From Micropruina sp. (GTDB lineage Bacteria > Actinomycetota > Actinomycetes > Propionibacteriales > Propionibacteriaceae), in contig JADJTM010000001.1 in assembly GCA_016711205.1 (NCBI GenBank), forward strand, positions 310,001-374,000: a stretch of DNA of 64,000 nt, written 5' to 3'. The position numbers were made by a program, and so were the translations under genes. Positions 17,108 to 24,472 of this stretch are shown here, piece after piece; within the stretch, counting starts at the first letter, position 1, and the number at the start of each line of letters is the position of its first letter. The notes beneath the pieces are model-generated. The model was not told where the DNA came from and made no database searches. It saw only the letters and a program-made list of their open reading frames with translations.

Positions 17108-18727
17108 TCACGCCGCAGCCGGAGCGTCGAAGGAAATAGGACCCTTGGCCTCTTCCACCATGTAGCCGATGTAGCCGAACAGCGCCTCATCAACTCCACC
17201 CTTGGAAATAGCCTCAGCCTCAACGCGGATCGGGGAGCCGGGAAGCTCGTAGACCTTCAGAGCGCTCTTGTGACCAATTACGGTCTTGCCGATCCAAGCG
17301 CCGTTAGTCAGCGAGCCAACCGGAACCGGAATGATCTTGAAGCCGCCGTTTTCCAGCGAGCCCTCCTCGAAACCAAGAGCAGCGTTCAGGTAGGCCAAAA
17401 CGTCATTCTGCTTGGTGTAGAAGAGCGGCTTCCAGTAATCGGAAGTAACAAAAGCAAACGTCGGCAGGGTTCCAAGATCGTCCAGCATCTTTACGCAACC
17501 CTCCACGATCTGCCACAGCACCGGAGGAACTCCAGCAGGAGCGCCACCGGAGAGCAAATGCACGCGCTGAGCGCCAGCAGGAATAGCGGCCTTGGCCTGA
17601 TCGCGAATGTAGGTATCGGAGACCTTGGCGTAAGACTCGGCCATCTTCGCAAAGTAAGCATCCCAGAACTCCGTATTGCTGAAATCGCGGAACTTCCGGT
17701 CAATGTCGTGACCGCCAGCAATGCGCTGAATCACGCCGTTAGCGGCAACAGTCTCAACCGCATTCGACGGAATGTCGGTCTTGTTACCCGAGTAGAGGCC
17801 AACAGCGGGCTCCTTGCCATCCGCCCAATCCCAGCCGGTCATGTTAAAGCTCGTCAGGTCGGCATGATCGAAGACCGGAATATAGCGCCGCTCGTAGGGA
17901 ACGCCGGCCCAAAGCTGACCGACGTACTGAGGCTGTTCGACTCCGAGAATGTTGCCGGGGACGATATCGGAAAGAGCCGCTTCCATCTTTCGCGGGCTCA
18001 GACCCTCTTGGTGAACGCCTGCCAGCATGGCAAACAGAGCGTTCTTGTCATCGGCGGGATTACCCGCATCCGCCACTAGAGCGGCGTTGTTTACAGTCGC
18101 ATTAGCGGCCATGACAGTTTCCTCTTTCTTGGTTTTAACCGGAGCGTCCGGCTTGGCAGTGGTTACTTCGATTTTCTCATCCGAAACCTTTACGTCGGTC
18201 ACGGATTCGAGCTTGTCTCCGTCAATTACAACCTCGGGAAGGGTGACGGTAGGCGTGACGGTAGGCGGTTCGTCATCCAGGTCTGGCACGTCCTCGGCGG
18301 CAGCGGCAGCGAGTCGCGCCGAAGCGAAAGCGGGTTCAGTTACCAGGCCAGCGCCGGTGATAGTTCCGCTTACGAGCTTGCCGTCTTTCACAACTACCGG
18401 CTCCATTTCAACCGACAGCGCGCAACGCACGCCCTCTTCTACCTCAGTAAGCGCGTCGTCTCCGTCACGAGTCGCCAGGACGCGGAACGAAGCATTTACG
18501 CCGGTATCGGACGGCTGGAGAACCTCGGCCTTACCGATAGGACGCTTGTTCTGGTGCTCAACGTTAAGGATCACGTTGTCAGAAATGCTGATTTTGGAGT
18601 CTTTCGTTGCGGTGATCTTGCCGAGATTGGTAAAACCAACCTCATTAAACGGCAAAAGCAGGCCCGCAATCATGCGAGTTCCCTTGCTAGCCGTCAACTT
18701 TTCAGTGTAAAAGGTCAGTTTTGCCAT
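17108..18727 (-). CDS. Prohead protease - major capsid protein fusion
   Basis: A 539-aa protein. Residues ~1-140 look like an HK97-type (S78) prohead protease, with ILNVEHQNKRPIGKAEVL carrying the catalytic His and EGVRCALSVEME the likely Ser. Residues ~145-204 are an acidic/Lys-rich linker (VPDLDDEPPTVTPTVTLPEV...). Residues 205-539 are the major capsid protein (IPVFDHADLTSFNMTGWDW, FWDAYFAKMAESYAKVSDTY, LNAALGFEEGSLENGGFKII). An internal ATG at 18112 (Met205) has an excellent Shine-Dalgarno, so the capsid protein alone (334 aa) can be made from the same gene. Similar fusions are known from very small actinobacterial siphophages. Confidence 0.85.
   Translation of the reverse strand: MAKLTFYTEKLTASKGTRMIAGLLLPFNEVGFTNLGKITATKDSKISISDNVILNVEHQNKRPIGKAEVLQPSDTGVNASFRVLATRDGDDALTEVEEGVRCALSVEMEPVVVKDGKLVSGTITGAGLVTEPAFASARLAAAAAEDVPDLDDEPPTVTPTVTLPEVVIDGDKLESVTDVKVSDEKIEVTTAKPDAPVKTKKEETVMAANATVNNAALVADAGNPADDKNALFAMLAGVHQEGLSPRKMEAALSDIVPGNILGVEQPQYVGQLWAGVPYERRYIPVFDHADLTSFNMTGWDWADGKEPAVGLYSGNKTDIPSNAVETVAANGVIQRIAGGHDIDRKFRDFSNTEFWDAYFAKMAESYAKVSDTYIRDQAKAAIPAGAQRVHLLSGGAPAGVPPVLWQIVEGCVKMLDDLGTLPTFAFVTSDYWKPLFYTKQNDVLAYLNAALGFEEGSLENGGFKIIPVPVGSLTNGAWIGKTVIGHKSALKVYELPGSPIRVEAEAISKGGVDEALFGYIGYMVEEAKGPISFDAPAAA
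18112..18127 (-). promoter_or_regulatory. Internal ribosome-binding site for free capsid protein
   Basis: The minus-strand sequence AAAGAGGAAACTGTCATG places AAAGAGGA seven bases before an in-frame ATG at 18112, exactly at the linker/capsid boundary. It would give an excess of unfused capsid protein over protease fusion. Confidence 0.7.
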
Positions 18728-18730
18728 GGT

Positions 18731-19792
18731 CTAATCCTCACTGCGTGGGTTATTTGCGGGCTGGGAGCCGTTCGTCAGCCAGCTAATATCAAATCTGGAG
18801 TACGTATCTTCGGGCGAAACGTCGTCTTGTGAAAGTCTCGCCTCCACCGAACTAGCCCAATAGTTGAGCGAGTAATCCACGAACTCACTCCGCTTGCCCT
18901 CGGCAGTGGAATAAGTCAGGGTCGCTGTACTCATGCTTCCATCTAGCATTGCGGCTGGAATGCTGAGGTAGTTGCCCCAGTCCAGGCGTTCGGCGTTCCG
19001 ACCCTCAACGTAAAGATCAGTCTTTACGTCGCCTAGCACTCTCATTTCAAAACCGACCGGCTCAAACGCAGTTCCGCCGTTTTGGCGAGCGAGCTCCGCG
19101 TCAATAATGAGATCGTCAATCTCATCGTCGGTCAACTGGATATTTTCATCCGTTTGCTTGAACGAAATCATCGGAATTGGAGACTTGACGCGCTCCTGCC
19201 AGGCATTCGCCATATCGCGAGACGCCTTAATAGCCTCAGGAGCGATGCTCAACAGGCCCTCTTGCGGTCCCTCGAAGATGATTACTTGGTCATCTTTGGC
19301 CAGTTGGCCGTTAATAAGAACGCCTAAAGTGTCCGGATCGACCGACCAATTGGAGCGATCCACGCGCAAAGCGTCGATAATTTGGTTGTTATCGTCGCGC
19401 TCAGTAGCCCACAGAGACGTTCCGTAAAAGATTAGATCATCAAGAGTCCACAGCATCCGCTCAATGGGGGATTGCTTAGTCTTGGTTGAAGTCATCCACT
19501 TAGGAGTTTCAAGTTTAGTATCAACGCCGTCAGCGTTGTACTTCCAAAGAGTCAGCGGGTGACGCGACAGGGTGCCACAAATAAGAGCACGCCCACGAGC
19601 GACAGCGGGAACCTTCATCGCAACACCGCGCGAAACGTCAACCGCCTTCACGCCGTAAAGCTCAGAGAGGATCACCTTGGAAAGAGTGGAAGTTGAAAAC
19701 GGGTTCGGTTGCACGACAGCGACCGGAGCAACAGCGGCTCTGGAAGCGTCCACAATGTTGAACGTGCGATTAAACCAACCCATGGGAAACAC
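18731..19792 (-). CDS. Phage portal protein
   Basis: A 353-aa HK97-type portal protein forming the dodecameric DNA channel at the head vertex. Typical features are VPAVARGRALICGTLSRHPL, DDLIFYGTSLWATERDDNN, DQVIIFEGPQEGLLSIAP, MISFKQTDENIQLTDDEIDD and LDWGNYLSIPAAMLDGS. The GTG at 19792 and the ATG at 19783 are both possible starts and neither has a strong Shine-Dalgarno. It ends 3 bp before the protease-capsid gene. It is shorter than many portals, in keeping with the small genome. Confidence 0.85.
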   Translation of the reverse strand: MFPMGWFNRTFNIVDASRAAVAPVAVVQPNPFSTSTLSKVILSELYGVKAVDVSRGVAMKVPAVARGRALICGTLSRHPLTLWKYNADGVDTKLETPKWMTSTKTKQSPIERMLWTLDDLIFYGTSLWATERDDNNQIIDALRVDRSNWSVDPDTLGVLINGQLAKDDQVIIFEGPQEGLLSIAPEAIKASRDMANAWQERVKSPIPMISFKQTDENIQLTDDEIDDLIIDAELARQNGGTAFEPVGFEMRVLGDVKTDLYVEGRNAERLDWGNYLSIPAAMLDGSMSTATLTYSTAEGKRSEFVDYSLNYWASSVEARLSQDDVSPEDTYSRFDISWLTNGSQPANNPRSED

Positions 19793-19889
19793 TCTAGGTA
19801 GGTAGGCGTCTAATAGGCAACCGATAGGGTCGCTGGTTCTCTGAATGCGGCTTATGGATACTTTCGATCAGTAATAACAATGGCACACT

Positions 19890-20957
19890 TCACCGCGTAG
19901 CATTCGCCCGTTCAGCCAGGATGGCAGCAGCAGACCGTACGCGCCTGCTAGAGCCCTCGGAGCGGCTGGCTAGGTCGTAGGCCCAGAGAGCTTGTGCGGA
20001 GGCCACGACGGGCGCTACAGAGCCGCTGGAGGCCATTCTGGCGAACAGGCGCCCATCCTTTCCGGCAGGACGCCAGCAAGCGACCTCTGTGGCGTCGCTC
20101 AGGTCGCTTTGGCCGTACTGGCACACGTTGCGCGCGGCAATCTCTTTTTCGAATCGAGCGGCAGCGCCGATGTTGTCACGCATGTTCAGCGGGCGCAGCT
20201 TCACTCGGTACGGCGCGCGGCTCATACGTTCAGCTACCTCGATGTTCTGACCGATCGAATCGTAATGAACTACGGCGCGATGCTTGATCTGAGCTTTGCT
20301 ACAAACTCCAGGCAGCCAGTCAGTACCACCGTTGCAGGCGAGAACTTCAAAGTGAGCGCGTCCAAGTCCGTCCCGCCACGCGGCTACAAGAGCCGCAGAA
20401 CTTCCGTCAGGGTCTACGTCGAACGCTAAACCAATACGATCCGGACGAACCGGGAGACCAGTAGTTGATTCACAGTCGTTCCAAGCGTCAATGTCGAGCG
20501 CTCTATTAGCCGCGCTCTTGGGCCACTGGCACAAGTACTCGCAGGAGAATTTACGAACACCCATCGGACGGATGTTGCTGAGGATAATTTCTAGCTCAGT
20601 AAGACCGGAAGCTAAGCCAGGGTGTACACGCTTAAGAAGTTCTACGTCATAGACGGGGTTTTCCGGATCAGTCATATCGCAGAAAATATCACGATCACCG
20701 GCAGCATAAACAACGCCCCCATAACGCGGCTCATCAGCTAGGAACGCTTGTAGAAAATCCCACAGCAGTCCTGCTCTTTGCTCAACATTAGGAGTACCAG
20801 CAACGATGATTTGTCCGCCGACCCGCGTATCCATAAGAGGAAGAGCGCCAGCAACTAGAGCATCGGCTTTTTCAACTGCAAGCTCCCCAGCTTCATCGAT
20901 GAAAACAACATCGGCAGCACGAGAACGAACGCTCCAGGATCGGGCGGTACAACCCAC
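19890..20957 (-). CDS. terL: Terminase large subunit, C-terminal frame
   Basis: Real coding in this frame begins around 20930 with RSRAADVVFIDEAGELAVEK, the Walker B ATPase motif. It continues through the RNase H-like nuclease domain (IGLAFDVDPDGSSAALVAAW, VVHYDSIGQNIEVAERMSR). Together with 20930-21499 it makes a ~536-aa protein that drives DNA packaging. The frame break lies at about 20925-20931; restoring one C (TTC CGT) gives a seamless PGAFRSRAADVVFIDE. Large terminases are not known for programmed shifting, so this is a mutation or sequence error. Confidence 0.85.
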   Translation of the reverse strand: MGCTARSWSVRSRAADVVFIDEAGELAVEKADALVAGALPLMDTRVGGQIIVAGTPNVEQRAGLLWDFLQAFLADEPRYGGVVYAAGDRDIFCDMTDPENPVYDVELLKRVHPGLASGLTELEIILSNIRPMGVRKFSCEYLCQWPKSAANRALDIDAWNDCESTTGLPVRPDRIGLAFDVDPDGSSAALVAAWRDGLGRAHFEVLACNGGTDWLPGVCSKAQIKHRAVVHYDSIGQNIEVAERMSRAPYRVKLRPLNMRDNIGAAARFEKEIAARNVCQYGQSDLSDATEVACWRPAGKDGRLFARMASSGSVAPVVASAQALWAYDLASRSEGSSRRVRSAAAILAERANATR

Positions 20958-21499
20958 ATAAGAGAACCGTTGTCAAACTGAATGCGTTCACTACCGTTCG
21001 CGTAATAAAGAGCACCCAACCGCTTACCGGGGTCTCGGTCACCTTCAAAATCCACGCCGGGAGCTCTGAGCGCGTCCATCATCTCGCGGAACTTGTCACG
21101 GGCGCGCTGTCCGTCTTGCGCGGTCATAACAATTTGGTAGCCGGGACGATGCACACAGCGACCAAGGAGAACTTCCCAAATCGAAGTTGTCTTCGCAGAG
21201 CGGCGCGACATTTTAATAACGACACGGGGATACAGCGGGCGACCGTTCTCATTAAGAGCGTTCAGGACTCCAGCGATCTGCTTGCCCTGTTGTTTTAAAG
21301 GCAGGTTCAACAGCATCGCTCCTGTCACATGCCCTTCAGCAATATTCGTGTTCAGGGGAATGGCAGAAAGTTTTAAAGGAACCGCTGTGAAGGTCGGATC
21401 ATCTTTGTAAGGAGAGATAAGCAGTGGTCGGGGACCGTGGGCTACTTTTCCGGACTCAAAAAAACCTGTCGTCTTCCTTGCTCTTCCCATTTTACTCAA
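20855..21499 (-). CDS. terL: Terminase large subunit, N-terminal frame
   Basis: Carries the ATPase N-terminal region: RVVIKMSRRSAKTTSIWEVL is the Walker A-like loop and YQIVMTAQDGQRARDKFREM the following helix. The frame is real to about residue 192 (GSLMWVVPPDPGAF) and then reads out of phase. The start is a TTG at 21499 or, with better Shine-Dalgarno spacing (AGAGGGG), the ATG at 21490. It overlaps the end of the HNH gene, the usual HNH-terminase pair of cos-type phages. Confidence 0.85.
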   Translation of the reverse strand: MSKMGRARKTTGFFESGKVAHGPRPLLISPYKDDPTFTAVPLKLSAIPLNTNIAEGHVTGAMLLNLPLKQQGKQIAGVLNALNENGRPLYPRVVIKMSRRSAKTTSIWEVLLGRCVHRPGYQIVMTAQDGQRARDKFREMMDALRAPGVDFEGDRDPGKRLGALYYANGSERIQFDNGSLMWVVPPDPGAFVLVLPMLFSSMKLGSLQLKKPML

Positions 21500-21828
21500 A
21501 CCCCTCTGATCCCACGATCAAGTTCTGATTTAGTTACTGCACTACTGTTGTTCTTAGTCTTGGCTCTACTGTTAGTAATGGCAGCGCCACGCTTACCACC
21601 TGCTGAAGTATTACAGCGAGAGTGCGCAGGCCAAGTGTTTCCTAATCCTAGTTCCATTCCTCCGAACTCTCTAGGTATTAAGTGATCGACCTGCCAACTC
21701 TGGCCAGGGAGTATGGGCTTCTTACATCTGCTGCACGCAAGACCCGCTGCAACTCTTGGCTTCCAAAACTCTCTGGCCTTGGTGACTCGACTACCTGCCC
21801 AGCGCGTGCCGTCGTTCCTCGCACCCAT
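21496..21828 (-). CDS. HNH endonuclease, packaging-associated
   Basis: A 110-aa protein from the ATG at 21828 with GAGGG seven bases upstream. Two CxxC pairs and an HNH core are visible: CSRCKKPILPGQSWQVDHLI, PREFGGMELGLGNTWPAHSR and CNTSAGGKRGAA. HNH proteins next to terminase are needed for genome packaging and cos cleavage in several siphophages. It overlaps the terminase start by four bases. Confidence 0.88.
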   Translation of the reverse strand: MGARNDGTRWAGSRVTKAREFWKPRVAAGLACSRCKKPILPGQSWQVDHLIPREFGGMELGLGNTWPAHSRCNTSAGGKRGAAITNSRAKTKNNSSAVTKSELDRGIRGV

Positions 21829-21869
21829 CGCCCTACCCTCCCGTTCCCTTGTGCCTAGTTGGGTTCTGT

Positions 21870-22020
21870 TCCCGTTCCTCCCTAGAGGTCGGAACGGGGG
21901 AACATATGTACCCCTGAGAAGGAACACGAGGGAACACGAGGAACAGGAAGCCTGTGACTAGGGGTTTTAGAAATCCTCTTGGAACATTCTCAGCAAACGT
22001 TATGTTCCCGAGGCGGGAAC
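21870..22020 (-). repeat. TGTTCC repeat cluster between helicase and HNH genes
   Basis: Reading the minus strand there are six copies of TGTTCC within ~140 bp (contexts GTGTTCCCG, ATGTTCCAAG, CTGTTCCTC, GTGTTCCCTC, GTGTTCCTTC, ATGTTCCCC), plus the dyad GTTCCCG-AGG-CGGGAAC at 22002-22018. It is the only sizeable non-coding gap between the early and late halves of the prophage. It may be replication iterons or the control region of the late genes. Confidence 0.5.
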
Positions 22021-22023
22021 ACT

Positions 22024-22875
22024 TCATGGCAGAACGTAGGGCATGGAAGCGTGGCAGAGGTCGCCGTGCCCTACCCTCTCGAACCTGATGTGACCGCTCT
22101 TCTGAAGCTCCGCAATGTAGAGAACAGCGGCACTCCGCTTACCACCGGCAGCAGTAGTAAGAGCGCTCTTCAACATTGGTCCTTGAGATTGCAGCAACTC
22201 CATGATCTTTACCTTTGCAGCATCCTCAGCGTTTACTTGCTTTGTTACGCTTGCAATAAGTGAGAACCGCCCATGAGATTCATAGTGCAACTCAGCAACT
22301 TTCTGGCGCTGAGCGTAACTTCCGTCGCGATCCTTAGCGCACAGCAACACTGAGTAACCGGTGACATTACGGCTGAACGGTTCCTCAATGTTCTGCCTGT
22401 ATGCCGTACCTCCAATAGCCGCTCTCTTGCGCTGGCTACCGATCGGCCACAAAGTAGAAGGGTCGGAAGTCTTTGTTACGTGATCCAGGCATACAACAGC
22501 AGGCCCAACCGTTGCTAGTACAGCAGGGATTCTCCTAAACCACTTGGCTACTTCGTCATCCTCATTCGGCTTATGCCCTTCCATGCTGAGCGCTTCGCCT
22601 ACTGAGTCGATTACTACTAGCTCGCACTTCTCAGCGATAGTTAATAGCTCTGCCATTCGATGGTCGTAAGCCTTATCATCAATCTTGGTGTCAGGTCGCA
22701 GGTAATGGAAGCGTGCTAGTTGGTCGCGCTGCAAGCCTAGATTAATAAGCCTGCCAATGATCTTGCGAGCGTTGCTCTCGTAGTCGATGTATAGAACTTG
22801 CTTGTCCGCGTCAAGGAGTTGCTGACTAACAACTAACAGCGTCCAAGACTTACCGCAGCCTGACTCACCGAACAA
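22024..22875 (-). CDS. RecA-fold (RepA/DnaB-like) replicative helicase or AAA ATPase
   Basis: The annotated start at 22875 is a TTG inside the protein: the frame stays coding-like up to 23022 (VDIYDGIKSGTIVETFP..., RKGEVNSL) with no ATG, GTG or TTG to begin it. Walker A is FGESGCGKSW, Walker B CELVVIDSVGEAL, followed by VVCLDHVTK, as in RepA/DnaB-type ATPases. The ending of the primase frame and the open beginning of this one meet at CCCAAAA (23016-23022). The product is thus probably a primase-helicase fusion of about 525 aa, made by -1 frameshift or hidden by a lost base. Confidence 0.8.
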   Translation of the reverse strand: MFGESGCGKSWTLLVVSQQLLDADKQVLYIDYESNARKIIGRLINLGLQRDQLARFHYLRPDTKIDDKAYDHRMAELLTIAEKCELVVIDSVGEALSMEGHKPNEDDEVAKWFRRIPAVLATVGPAVVCLDHVTKTSDPSTLWPIGSQRKRAAIGGTAYRQNIEEPFSRNVTGYSVLLCAKDRDGSYAQRQKVAELHYESHGRFSLIASVTKQVNAEDAAKVKIMELLQSQGPMLKSALTTAAGGKRSAAVLYIAELQKSGHIRFERVGHGDLCHASMPYVLP

Positions 22876-22997
22876 CGAGTTAACTTCACCCTTGCGAAAC
22901 AGTCCACCCTCGGCGCTAGTTATAGTGCCAACTTCAGGAAAAGTTTCAACGATAGTGCCTGACTTAATGCCGTCGTAGATATCTACGAGCGAGTCAC

Positions 22998-23606
22998 TCA
23001 GCCAAGCGCTAGAACTTTTGGGTCAGCATCAGGCGTAGGCAACGCCGCTTCCACTTGAGTGGTTTGCTCAGGCACAGTAATGCCGTAGTGCTGAGCAATG
23101 TCCTTCTTCAAAGCGATGAAGTTGTCCCGCTGTTGATACGTTGATAAGTCGTAACCAAGAAGAACAGCCGCCATCGCGTAAACGTCCAAGCCACTAATCG
23201 AGCAAGTGAAGCAGTACCACAAGCCGTTAGTTGTATTGATCGAGCAAGAAGGAGTGTTGTCCGTATGATGCGGCATCGGGCAAGAGACTTGAACTTCTTT
23301 CGCAGGTCTAAACTTCTGCGTCTTACCGCCAAGCTCGCGGTAAAGAGTCAGTGTTCCCTTGTTTCGTACCAGGTCGTCAACGTCGTTCTTGAACTGTTGC
23401 CAGTCGGAATCGGTCGCCTCGTCAGCCTCAGGAATAGAAGCGGATGCGTCTATATGCGCCCACGTAGAAGGGTCAGGCTCGGCAGGCGTCGCACTTACTT
23501 GCTGAGCTTTCATTGCCCGTACCAGCTCAATAGCTCGGCGGGCTCCCTCAGACGCTTTAGTTGGCTCAGCGTCGCCAAAGTCTAGTTCGTCGTTATTGGC
23601 GGTCAT
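22998..23606 (-). CDS. Zinc-ribbon primase (CHC2-like), probably joined to the helicase
   Basis: It starts at the ATG at 23606, in an ATGA overlap with the preceding stop, giving 202 aa. A DnaG-type CHC2 zinc ribbon is visible as CPMPHHTDNTPSCSI followed by LWYCFTCSISGLDVYAMAAV, then a helical tail. The catalytic TOPRIM domain is absent. A zinc ribbon followed by a RecA-fold helicase is the architecture of phage T7 gp4-like and related replication proteins. The stop is reached 11 codons after the helicase sequence begins in the -1 frame. Confidence 0.8.
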   Translation of the reverse strand: MTANNDELDFGDAEPTKASEGARRAIELVRAMKAQQVSATPAEPDPSTWAHIDASASIPEADEATDSDWQQFKNDVDDLVRNKGTLTLYRELGGKTQKFRPAKEVQVSCPMPHHTDNTPSCSINTTNGLWYCFTCSISGLDVYAMAAVLLGYDLSTYQQRDNFIALKKDIAQHYGITVPEQTTQVEAALPTPDADPKVLALG

Positions 23607-23848
23607 GCGGGTCGCTCCGATTTGAGATATGAATTTACCTCCACCATAAGGATTTCTATAGCATCGGGATTGAGAAGCGCCTCTATGCGATACCACAGAG
23701 CTACCCATCTAGGCGAGTCAATCGAGTCTTGAACCAGAAGTCCATAAGGCTGTACTTCGATGATTGTTACCTTCTTGAGAGCTAGCCCTCTGCACTTGAT
23801 CAGCCATTCGGAACCGGGATTGAGGTAGTCCGAGCAATACATACTCAT
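23603..23848 (-). CDS. Small phage protein of unknown function
   Basis: An 81-aa protein (MSMYCSDYLNPGSEWLIKCR...). It contains a beta-rich VTIIEVQPYGLLVQDSIDSP and an aromatic WVALWYRIEALL segment; no clear membrane helix. It overlaps its neighbours by four bases on both sides, so it belongs to a translationally coupled early operon. Family not recognised. Confidence 0.6.
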   Translation of the reverse strand: MSMYCSDYLNPGSEWLIKCRGLALKKVTIIEVQPYGLLVQDSIDSPRWVALWYRIEALLNPDAIEILMVEVNSYLKSERPA

Positions 23849-23946
23849 CGCTCCGACCTCTCCACCTTTTCTGCGAGTTGCTTAAGCAGCCAAAGCGCAA
23901 GCTGAACGATAACCGACAGGAACAGCATGATTGTGAAATCAATCAT
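23845..23946 (-). CDS. 33-aa single-span membrane micropeptide
   Basis: A very short frame, start ATG at 23946, stop at 23847-23845, encoding MIDFTIMLFLSVIVQLALWL and a charged tail ending KVERSER. It overlaps the upstream stop and the downstream start by ATGA on both sides, which strongly supports translation. A hydrophobic helix plus basic/acidic tail is holin-like or inhibitor-like; the function is unknown. Confidence 0.6.
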   Translation of the reverse strand: MIDFTIMLFLSVIVQLALWLLKQLAEKVERSER

Positions 23947-24146
23947 TTTTTGTCACCACCCATGACAAACGAAATCAAGAAGCAGGCAACGCCAGCAATA
24001 ACCATCAGCCAAAAGCTCGTCCAGTTACTTAGTTCTAGCTCAGCCCAGGACATTCTGGCTTCACGATCATGCTGCGCAAAGATCATGCCAGTAATGGCAG
24101 CGGCTACTAACAGAGCGGTCCCGATCAAATTCAGACGGTACTTCAT
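23943..24146 (-). CDS. Small two-span membrane protein
   Basis: A 67-aa protein with two membrane segments (about 5-24 LNLIGTALLVAAAITGMIFA and 44-63 FWLMVIAGVACFLISFVMGG) and a short polar loop. It overlaps the excisionase-like gene and the 33-aa gene by four bases. Its position in the early operon suggests superinfection exclusion or an unconventional holin, but nothing in the sequence decides this. Confidence 0.6.
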   Translation of the reverse strand: MKYRLNLIGTALLVAAAITGMIFAQHDREARMSWAELELSNWTSFWLMVIAGVACFLISFVMGGDKK

Positions 24147-24331
24147 CGCGTCACCGCCGGGACGGTCTTGATAGCGGCCTCAAACTCGTTGAGGTCAATG
24201 TAAATCAACCGGGAGCCAGGAAGTTTGTAGCCCTTAACGTGACCGTCAGATACGGCACGACGGATAACTTTGTGCTCAACTTCGTAAAGTTCGGCCACTC
24301 TCTGCAAGCGGACCAGTCTCTTATCACTCAT
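24143..24331 (-). CDS. Excisionase-like winged-helix DNA-binding protein
   Basis: A 62-aa protein from the ATG at 24331, which has GGAAGG eight bases upstream; a GTG nine bases earlier is less well placed. It reads RLQRVAELYEVEHKVIRRAV, then GHVKGYKLPGSRLIYIDLNE, the helix-turn-helix and wing of the MerR/Xis excisionase family. It is next to the integrase and heads the early operon, so it may act as recombination directionality factor and/or early regulator. No other repressor is visible in the prophage. Confidence 0.75.
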   Translation of the reverse strand: MSDKRLVRLQRVAELYEVEHKVIRRAVSDGHVKGYKLPGSRLIYIDLNEFEAAIKTVPAVTR

Positions 24332-24340
24332 AACAAACAC

Positions 24341-24472
24341 CTTCCATCTATGGCTTTGGGTGTTCGTTACGCCTTGTGCCTGCCTTGTGGACCTATTGCC
24401 CTCTTGTGACTACAACGCTACGGGCAGCACAGAGCCCCCGGCAAGCGCTTGCCAGGGGCACTTGGCCTAGGG
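24341..24472. promoter_or_regulatory. int-xis intergenic region with direct repeats and a hairpin
   Basis: Three CACAAG(GC) repeats on the minus strand (plus-strand GCCTTGTG/CTCTTGTG words, 24381-24411) precede the excisionase gene and may bind Xis or a repressor. A hairpin at 24434-24457 (CCCC-GGCAAGC/GCTTGCC-GGGG) just behind the integrase stop is a likely integrase terminator. Confidence 0.5.
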
